Shown here: positions 24,968 to 29,822 of the stretch, piece by piece
Layout: each line of letters opens with the position of its first letter
Position numbering within the stretch: position 1 is the first letter of the stretch
Assembly: GCA_039179985.1 (NCBI GenBank)
Contig: JBCDED010000049.1
Span: forward strand, 1-29,822
DNA: 29,822 bases
DNA from: JBCCMQ01 sp039179985
GTDB taxonomy: Bacteria; Pseudomonadota; Alphaproteobacteria; Rhodobacterales; Rhodobacteraceae
Reading direction: 5' to 3'
Notes under the pieces: generated by a model
The model's database searches: none
Told to the model about the DNA's origin: nothing
What the model saw: the letters and a program-made list of their open reading frames with translations, nothing else
Position numbers and translations under genes: made by a program

Positions 24968-25795
24968 ATGCGATTGGTATTTGGATTGGTTCTTGTTGTC
25001 GGCCTCGGACTGGCTGGCTTCGCGGTCTACATGGCCCAGGAATACATTGGCGCGAACCGAGCAGCCTTGGAACGCGAACGCGCCGCGCGTCAGGCGATGG
25101 TACCGCTTGCGGACGCCTTCATCGTCAACCGGACCATTAAATATGGGGAACGGCTGACACGCCAAGACATCGCGCAGGTACAGTTTCCGGTGAACGCAAT
25201 GCCGCAAGGTGTCTTCAAGACTGTCGAAGAGATCTTTCCCGGATCCGATGATGAATTTCGCACCGTGCTGCGGACGATGGACGCGCGCGAGGCTCTGACC
25301 TCGGCCAAGGTTACCGAGCCCGGAAAGGTTGCAGGTGTCACCTCAATGCTTGTTCAGGGCGAACGCGCATTCACGATCCGGGTTGATGTCACATCCGGCG
25401 TATCCGGCTTTCTCCGCCCGGGTGACCGCGTCGACGTTTACTGGACCGGCCGGACAAATATCGGTGAGATCACCAAGCTGATCGACGGCAATGTCCGCCT
25501 GATCGCAATCGACCAGTCTTCGAATTCCGAGGTGCGCGAGAACCGTGTCGCGCGGACCGTGACCGTTGCCGTGTCGCCGCAACAGGTCGCCGCCTTTGCG
25601 CAAGCGCAAGCAACTGGCCGACTGACCCTGTCGCTTAGGGGCGCCACCGACGAGATCGCATCCGGACCTGTCGAGATCAATCAGAACGATCTTTTGGGTA
25701 ATCAGGAGACCGTGGTTGAAGAGGAAGAGGTCTGTACGATCCGCACCCGGCGCGGTGCCGAGATTGTAGTGGTCCCGATCGAGTGCGCTAACTGA
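24968..25795 (+). CDS. cpaB: Tad pilus assembly protein CpaB (RcpC)
   Basis: This 275-residue protein is anchored by one N-terminal membrane segment (about 3-24, VFGLVLVVGLGLAGFAVYMA) and acts in the periplasm with the CpaC secretin. A SAF domain lies at about 45-110 (VPLADAFIVNRTIKYGERLT) and the RcpC/CpaB domain at about 112-225, with VSGFLRPGDRVDVYWTG (144-160). There is a C-terminal cysteine pair region (EEVCTIRTRRG ... PIECAN). ATG 24968 is chosen because GAGAGGA precedes it; a TTG five codons earlier is less likely. A strong terminator follows at 25821. Confidence 0.94.
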   Translation: MRLVFGLVLVVGLGLAGFAVYMAQEYIGANRAALERERAARQAMVPLADAFIVNRTIKYGERLTRQDIAQVQFPVNAMPQGVFKTVEEIFPGSDDEFRTVLRTMDAREALTSAKVTEPGKVAGVTSMLVQGERAFTIRVDVTSGVSGFLRPGDRVDVYWTGRTNIGEITKLIDGNVRLIAIDQSSNSEVRENRVARTVTVAVSPQQVAAFAQAQATGRLTLSLRGATDEIASGPVEINQNDLLGNQETVVEEEEVCTIRTRRGAEIVVVPIECAN

Positions 25796-25820
25796 AGTAG
25801 GCACCACAAGATCTTGTAGT

Positions 25821-25849
25821 AGGCCCGGATTTTCCGGGCTTGCTTTTTG
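25821..25849 (+). terminator. Intrinsic terminator after cpaB
   Basis: GCCCGGA (25823-25829) pairs with TCCGGGC (25833-25839) around TTT, with further A-T and G-T pairs outside, followed by TTGCTTTTTG. It splits cpaB from cpaC, which suggests that cpaC has its own promoter. Confidence 0.82.
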
Positions 25850-25896
25850 TTTGCTGTCTACCGAAGTTTCGCAAGACGACGGCGAAGTGTTGCGCC

Positions 25897-25905
25897 TTAT
25901 CCACA
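25897..25905 (+). promoter_or_regulatory. DnaA-box consensus 9-mer upstream of cpaC
   Basis: TTATCCACA again matches the DnaA box, here inside a small inverted repeat CTTAT-CCAC-ATAAG (25896-25909). It lies about 115 bases before the cpaC start in the 170-base gap after the cpaB terminator. The function is unproven. Confidence 0.4.
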
Positions 25906-26019
25906 TAAGCTGAACCACGCAACTATCTGATTATTGATCCAAATCACAACTTCCAGCATGTTACGGCCAATTGCGGGCGCGAAGACCCGTGCAACCCGTG
26001 ACCCGAGAGGCAGGATCAC

Positions 26020-27441
26020 ATGACAGTCAGAAGACTCCTTTGCGCAGGGCTCATGGGCCTTGCCGTCGCCGCGGCGACACCGGCCTTCGTCAGTGCGCAG
26101 AACGTGCGTGTCGTGACGGGCGCCACATCAGGCATGTTGAACGTCGCGACCAATCGCGCCGTGGTAGTAGAAAGTGACGAACCCTTTTCCGACATCTCAA
26201 TTGCGAACCCGGGAATCGCCGATATTTCGACGCTCTCGGATCGCACGATCTACGTTCTGGGCAAGGCCCCCGGTCGGACGACACTGACCCTGCTCAGCCC
26301 TGACGGACGTCTGATCACGAATGTCGATGTCCAGGTCAGCCCGGATGTCGCCGAGTTCAAGGAGCGGCTTCAGCAGATCCTTCCCGGCGAAGGTATCGAA
26401 GTGCGGACCGCCAACGACGGTATTGTTCTGTCGGGCGTGGTCAGTTCCACGGCGCGGCTCGACCGTGCCCTCGACCTGGCCGAGCGCTATGCACCCGGCC
26501 GCGTGTCGAACCTCATGAATGTGGGCGGCACACAGCAGGTCATGCTGAAGGTGCGCTTCGCCGAGGTGGCACGGTCCGTGTCAAAGAGCTTCGACGCCAG
26601 CTTCGCTTTCAACGGTGTGATCTTCAACGGAACCACGCCGATCACGGGCGCAACCGGCGCTCTGGCAGACCAGCTCCCGTCCACCATTTTCGATCCCAAC
26701 ACACCGACACAGATCACCGGCGACGCCGCTGGCGCCCTGGGGACGGTCTTCGGGACGGGTGCCGTTCAGTTCGGTATCCTGCTCGAAGCGCTTGAGAACA
26801 AGGGTCTTGCCCGGGTACTTTCTGAACCGAACCTGGTTGCGCTTTCCGGACAGGAAGCGGAATTCCTTGCAGGTGGTGAAGTTCCAATCCCAGTTGTTGA
26901 CGACGACGGCGGCATCACCGTCGAGTTCAAACCCTTCGGTGTGCAGCTTCTCTTCACGCCGACGGTTGTGGATGGCGACATCATCAACCTAGAGCTAGGC
27001 ACCGCGGTTTCGGCCATCGACCCCACGGTCGTTGTCCAGAACGATGGTTTCCTGATCAACGGTTTCTCGCGGCGTGAAGCCAAGACAACCGTGGAAATGC
27101 GGGACGGCGAGAGCTTTGCAATCGCCGGTCTTCTCGAAGACGACTTCCGCGACGCCATCGGTCAGGTTCCCTGGCTCGGCGACCTGCCGGTTCTCGGCTC
27201 GCTCTTCCGTTCCACGAACTACCAGCGGGAACAGAGCGAACTGGTCATTATCATCACCCCGCATCTTGTAACGCCCACGCGCGGCGAGGCCCTGGCCCTG
27301 CCCACGGACCGGATTTCGATCCCGACCGAACGGAGCCTGTTCTGGAACGGCAACCTCGCCGGAAACCAGGGTTCAGGCAGCGCTGTGGCGGAAGTCGCCA
27401 AGCAAGACTTCTCGGGGTCCTACGGCTACGTGATGGAGTGA
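26020..27441 (+). CDS. cpaC: Tad pilus outer-membrane secretin CpaC (RcpA)
   Basis: A 473-residue secretin forming the outer-membrane channel for the Flp pilus. A signal peptide (cleavage near VSA-QN, residues 26-27) is followed by the pilus-specific N-terminal domain (about 30-105, with VVESDEPFSDISIANPGIADI) and a BON-like domain (about 105-170). The C-terminal secretin domain (about 245-415) contains LSEPNLVALSGQEAEFLAGG, VEFKPFGVQLLFTPTV and SELVIIITPHLVTP. GAGAGGCAGG precedes the ATG. It stands after a terminator and so probably starts a transcript with the OmpA-like gene, from which it is separated by 5 bases. Confidence 0.95.
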   Translation: MTVRRLLCAGLMGLAVAAATPAFVSAQNVRVVTGATSGMLNVATNRAVVVESDEPFSDISIANPGIADISTLSDRTIYVLGKAPGRTTLTLLSPDGRLITNVDVQVSPDVAEFKERLQQILPGEGIEVRTANDGIVLSGVVSSTARLDRALDLAERYAPGRVSNLMNVGGTQQVMLKVRFAEVARSVSKSFDASFAFNGVIFNGTTPITGATGALADQLPSTIFDPNTPTQITGDAAGALGTVFGTGAVQFGILLEALENKGLARVLSEPNLVALSGQEAEFLAGGEVPIPVVDDDGGITVEFKPFGVQLLFTPTVVDGDIINLELGTAVSAIDPTVVVQNDGFLINGFSRREAKTTVEMRDGESFAIAGLLEDDFRDAIGQVPWLGDLPVLGSLFRSTNYQREQSELVIIITPHLVTPTRGEALALPTDRISIPTERSLFWNGNLAGNQGSGSAVAEVAKQDFSGSYGYVME

Positions 27442-27446
27442 GGACC

Positions 27447-28073
27447 ATGAAATTTGCACTCAAACCGATCTTTGCGGCACTGGGCCTAATGGCCATGGTT
27501 GCCTGCACGAACGAAGCCGGCCAGTTCCTGGATGAAGGCGGATTCGGCAACCCGACCATGAACAACATCGGTGTTCAGACGGGTGACCAAAGCTTTGCAA
27601 TCGCAATGACCCGCAAGTTCGCCGCCGATGTGAACCCGGTGGTAAACTTCGCCTTCGACAGCGCACAGCTCGACGGCGAAGCCCAGGCCGTACTTCGTCG
27701 CCAGGCCGACTGGATCAAGCAGTTTCCAGAAGTGCGGTTCCGTGTCTATGGCCACACCGACCTGGTTGGCTCGGCACAGTACAACCGCGCGCTCGGGCAG
27801 CGCCGCGCCAATGCGGTCGTGAACTACCTTGTCAGCCAGGGGATTTCGCGCAGCCGTCTTGAGGCCGTCGTGTCCTTCGGCAAAACCCAGCCGCTGGTCG
27901 TGACCTCTGAACCGGATCGCCGCAACCGCCGCGCCGTTACCGAGGTTTCGGGCTTGGCCAAGGGCAAGTCGGCACCGCTGAACGGCAAGTACGCCGAGGT
28001 AATCTGGCGCGAATACGTAGACAGCGCCACACGCGGTAGTGACGTCGTCCGCGAAAGCGAAGTCGCCGAGTAA
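27447..28073 (+). CDS. OmpA-family lipoprotein in the Tad locus
   Basis: A 208-residue protein with a lipoprotein signal: basic-hydrophobic start MKFALKPIFAALGLMAMVAC, lipobox MVA-C20. The OmpA C-terminal peptidoglycan-binding domain follows at about 65-170, with VNFAFDSAQLDGEAQ, VYGHTDLVGSAQYN and RRNRRAVTEV. D and R residues that bind diaminopimelate are kept in the motif. ATG 27447 is preferred over a GTG three codons earlier because GGAGTGAGG precedes it. The place between cpaC and cpaE is where cpaD (a pilus lipoprotein) is often found, so it may anchor the secretin to the wall. It ends at a strong terminator. Confidence 0.92.
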   Translation: MKFALKPIFAALGLMAMVACTNEAGQFLDEGGFGNPTMNNIGVQTGDQSFAIAMTRKFAADVNPVVNFAFDSAQLDGEAQAVLRRQADWIKQFPEVRFRVYGHTDLVGSAQYNRALGQRRANAVVNYLVSQGISRSRLEAVVSFGKTQPLVVTSEPDRRNRRAVTEVSGLAKGKSAPLNGKYAEVIWREYVDSATRGSDVVRESEVAE

Positions 28074-28099
28074 TCCGGCCTAGCACAAACGATCAAAAG

Positions 28100-28136
28100 A
28101 GCGGCGGCAGTCACGGACTGCCGCCGCTTTTTATTT
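28100..28136 (+). terminator. Strong intrinsic terminator after the OmpA-like gene
   Basis: A perfect 13-base stem (28100-28112 with 28116-28128) rich in GC, with a 3-base ACG loop, is followed by TTTTTATTT. It is the strongest terminator in the window and ends the cpaC-OmpA transcript 27 bases after the stop. Confidence 0.93.
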
Positions 28137-28214
28137 GCAGCCAGGCTTTGCGCCATTCCGGTCTCAAACCCCTGGGAAAAACCCGCAAAAAGTACCGTTT
28201 CCAAATCGTACCGC

Positions 28215-28238
28215 AAAACCGAATAATTACGGTTTTTT
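28215..28238 (+). terminator. Second hairpin, possible bidirectional terminator
   Basis: AAAACCG (28215-28221) pairs with CGGTTTT (28230-28236) around AATAATTA, and the T-run continues by two bases. The stem has only three GC pairs, so it is weak alone but could back up the terminator at 28100. Confidence 0.35.
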
Positions 28239-28294
28239 AGCCCTAATGTTGCCAAGATTGCCCGACAAGAAGTGATCAAGGGACAAGTGGCTCC

Positions 28295-28311
28295 TGATCC
28301 GACTCGGATCA
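28295..28311. promoter_or_regulatory. Perfect 17-base inverted repeat upstream of cpaE
   Basis: TGATCCGA-C-TCGGATCA is a perfect inverted repeat with one central base, located 95 bases before the cpaE start. There is no T-tract, so an operator for a dimeric regulator is more likely than a terminator. The regulator is not known. Confidence 0.5.
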
Positions 28312-28405
28312 TGCATCCTGCGGCTTTCCTGTGTTTTTTGGCCCGTGGCAAATACCCGGGCAGAGGTAGGACCGGGCGGTCCCGGTAAATGAAGGACGAC
28401 TAAGT

Positions 28406-29644
28406 ATGAGCTCTAGTGCAGCGTTGCAGGCAGAACCCGCGCCGATACAGGCCTGCACTGTATCGCGTGACGTGCAGAATTTCGAACTGCTCGTCGTGGA
28501 CATGGAGGTCGAGCTTGGCGAAGCCTGGGGCGATCTTTCGTTTGAGGACGCCGGTGTTTTTCTCGACCAGTCGGAAGCGGAGCATTTGGAGTTCCTCGCC
28601 ATTGCGGTGGACGAGGACGACGAGAAAGAGCTCGACGTCATCGGTGAACTGATCCAGACCGCCAAACGCAAATCCATCAAGGTCATCCTCATCGCTGACG
28701 AGGTCAGCCCGATCGCGCTGCACCAGTTGTTGCGGCTGGGCGCGGATGATTTTGTCCCCTACCCGCTGCCCGATGGCGCGCTGCATGAAGCGATCGAACG
28801 CATTCGCAAACCAGCCGTTCCGGTCATGCCGGCCGGCGCGGCGCCCGGTGTCAGCGCTGAGGGATCACGCAACGCGGTGATTCTGCCGGTGCACGGCCTC
28901 GCCGGAGGCGTAGGCGCCACGTGCTTTGCGGTGAACCTGGCCTGGGAACTGGCAAACGTCGAAAAGAAGGAAGGCCCCAAGGTCTGCCTCATCGACCTCG
29001 ACCTGCAATTCGGATCGGCCTCCACCTATCTGGACTTGCCGCGGCGCGAGACAATCTTCGAGGTTCTGTCGGACACCGGTTCTCTCGACGGCGAGTCCTT
29101 CAATCAGGCGACGGTCACCTTCAACGATCGCCTGAACGTCTTCACCTCGCCGGCGGATATGCTGCCGCTCGATCTGATCGCAGCCGATGACGTTGAAAAG
29201 ATCATCTCTGTGGCCCGCACACAGTATGACTTCGTGGTCGTCGACATGCCGTCGACCCTCGTACAATGGACCGAAAATGTCCTCAACGCCGCCCATGTGT
29301 ATTTCGCCATGCTCGAACTCGACATGCGGTCGGCGCAGAACACACTGCGGCTGGTGCGCGCGCTGAAAGGCGAAGATCTGCCATTCGAAAAGCTGCGCTA
29401 CGTGCTGAACCGGGCACCGAAGTTCACCGACCTGACGGGCAAAAGCCGGGTCAAGCGGCTGGCGGAAAGCCTGGACATTGATGTCGAAGTGCAACTTCCC
29501 GACGGCGGACGCCCGATCGTGGAAAGCTGCGACCACGGGCTGCCTTTGTCCGAAACAGCGGCCAAAAACCCATACCGCAAGGAAATCGCCAAACTGGCGA
29601 AGACAATCTTCGATCTCAATAAAGCCGAGGCGACCGCCACATGA
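28406..29644 (+). CDS. cpaE: Tad pilus localisation ATPase-like protein CpaE (TadZ)
   Basis: A 412-residue MinD/ParA-type protein that places the Tad machine in the cell. An N-terminal receiver-like domain (about 25-135, with VILIADEVSP and LLRLGADDFVPYP) is followed by a P-loop domain from about 157. The deviant Walker A reads A166-GGVGA171-T172 and lacks both lysines of the ParA/MinD motif. Walker A' is present as LIDLDLQFGS (195-204) and Walker B as FVVVDMPST. Many CpaE/TadZ proteins have an atypical P-loop, so nucleotide hydrolysis may be weak or absent. The start ATG is preceded by GAAGGA about 10 bases upstream. Confidence 0.93.
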   Translation: MSSSAALQAEPAPIQACTVSRDVQNFELLVVDMEVELGEAWGDLSFEDAGVFLDQSEAEHLEFLAIAVDEDDEKELDVIGELIQTAKRKSIKVILIADEVSPIALHQLLRLGADDFVPYPLPDGALHEAIERIRKPAVPVMPAGAAPGVSAEGSRNAVILPVHGLAGGVGATCFAVNLAWELANVEKKEGPKVCLIDLDLQFGSASTYLDLPRRETIFEVLSDTGSLDGESFNQATVTFNDRLNVFTSPADMLPLDLIAADDVEKIISVARTQYDFVVVDMPSTLVQWTENVLNAAHVYFAMLELDMRSAQNTLRLVRALKGEDLPFEKLRYVLNRAPKFTDLTGKSRVKRLAESLDIDVEVQLPDGGRPIVESCDHGLPLSETAAKNPYRKEIAKLAKTIFDLNKAEATAT

Positions 29645-29695
29645 TCCCGCACTTCGGGACAACATCGGGCATTTTTATCGTGAGGGAACTAGGCC

Positions 29696-29822
29696 GTGTT
29701 TTCAAAGTATAAGAAGTCATCCGGATCCGCGGCACCCGCCGCCAAGCGCGCACCTGCCGCCCCCCCCGCCGCCAAGGCCTCCGTTCCCGCCGTGACGGCC
29801 GCGCCACCCGCCCCGAAAAATC
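29696..29822 (+). CDS. cpaF: Start of Tad secretion ATPase CpaF (partial)
   Basis: The window ends inside this gene. The GTG at 29696 begins MFSKYKKSSGSAAP, followed by an Ala/Pro/Lys-rich stretch (to residue 42). Such a charged, disordered N-terminus (MFSKYKK...) is characteristic of CpaF in Rhodobacterales, and the place after cpaE is where cpaF is expected. GAGGGA lies about 8 bases upstream. The ATPase domain lies beyond the window, so the call rests on the N-terminus and on gene order. Confidence 0.72.
   Translation, partial: MFSKYKKSSGSAAPAAKRAPAAPPAAKASVPAVTAAPPAPKN

Larger units (their letters stand above)
28074..28405 (+). other. Intergenic region before cpaE with hairpins and a palindrome
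   Basis: This 332-base gap has no gene. After the strong terminator come a second hairpin (28215-28238), a 17-base inverted repeat (28295-28311) and a leader hairpin ACCGGG-CGGT-CCCGGT (28371-28386), followed by GAAGGA as ribosome binding site. A separate promoter for cpaE should lie between about 28240 and 28370, but no clear -35/-10 pair was identified. Confidence 0.65.

Overview
The window looks like chromosomal DNA of a marine alphaproteobacterium of the order Rhodobacterales (Roseobacter-type). It is GC-rich throughout. The aa3 cytochrome oxidase gene block runs straight into SURF1, thrC and an M16 peptidase. The Tad pilus genes are of the kind in which the Flp pilins carry a DEDGAVTVDW motif. 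No tRNA, rRNA, insertion sequence or CRISPR array was seen. This assignment rests on protein resemblance and gene order only.

Layout. 1-701: apt (purine salvage) on the plus strand, ending at a hairpin shared with the minus-strand pair 822-3116 (a D-2-hydroxyacid dehydrogenase of the FAD/GlcD type and a secreted metallo-beta-lactamase-fold protein). 3211-10653: a long minus-strand block read as ctaC, ctaB, a 61-residue membrane protein, ctaG, ctaE (terminator), SURF1, thrC, M16 peptidase, GNAT acetyltransferase. Most neighbours overlap by a few bases, which implies translational coupling. 10844-17568: plus-strand housekeeping genes tldD, dprA, topA and the two subunits of a 3-oxoacid CoA-transferase. 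17652-18011: a small exported protein on the minus strand with a strong terminator.

18315-22799 is the most interesting part. It holds a coupled plus-strand trio (a flippase-like LPG-synthase-TM protein, a DprE1-like FAD oxidase and a DprE2-like short-chain reductase). Converging on it is a minus-strand gene that fuses a HAD phosphatase domain to a UbiA-type phosphoribosyl-polyprenyl transferase. Together these can be read as a complete route from PRPP and polyprenyl phosphate to polyprenyl-phospho-D-arabinofuranose, the arabinose donor best known from mycobacterial walls, plus a candidate flippase. The HAD-UbiA gene is coupled to a lytic transglycosylase gene that faces away from the Tad pilus locus.

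23671-29822 is the start of a Tad/Flp pilus locus: two paralogous Flp pilins, cpaB, cpaC (secretin), an OmpA-like lipoprotein in the place where cpaD often sits, cpaE, and the first codons of cpaF. It is broken into segments by four intrinsic terminators and contains several perfect inverted repeats. The neighbourhood suggests the hypothesis that D-arabinose made by the cassette decorates the pilus or another envelope structure. No arabinosyltransferase is visible in the window, so the acceptor remains unknown.
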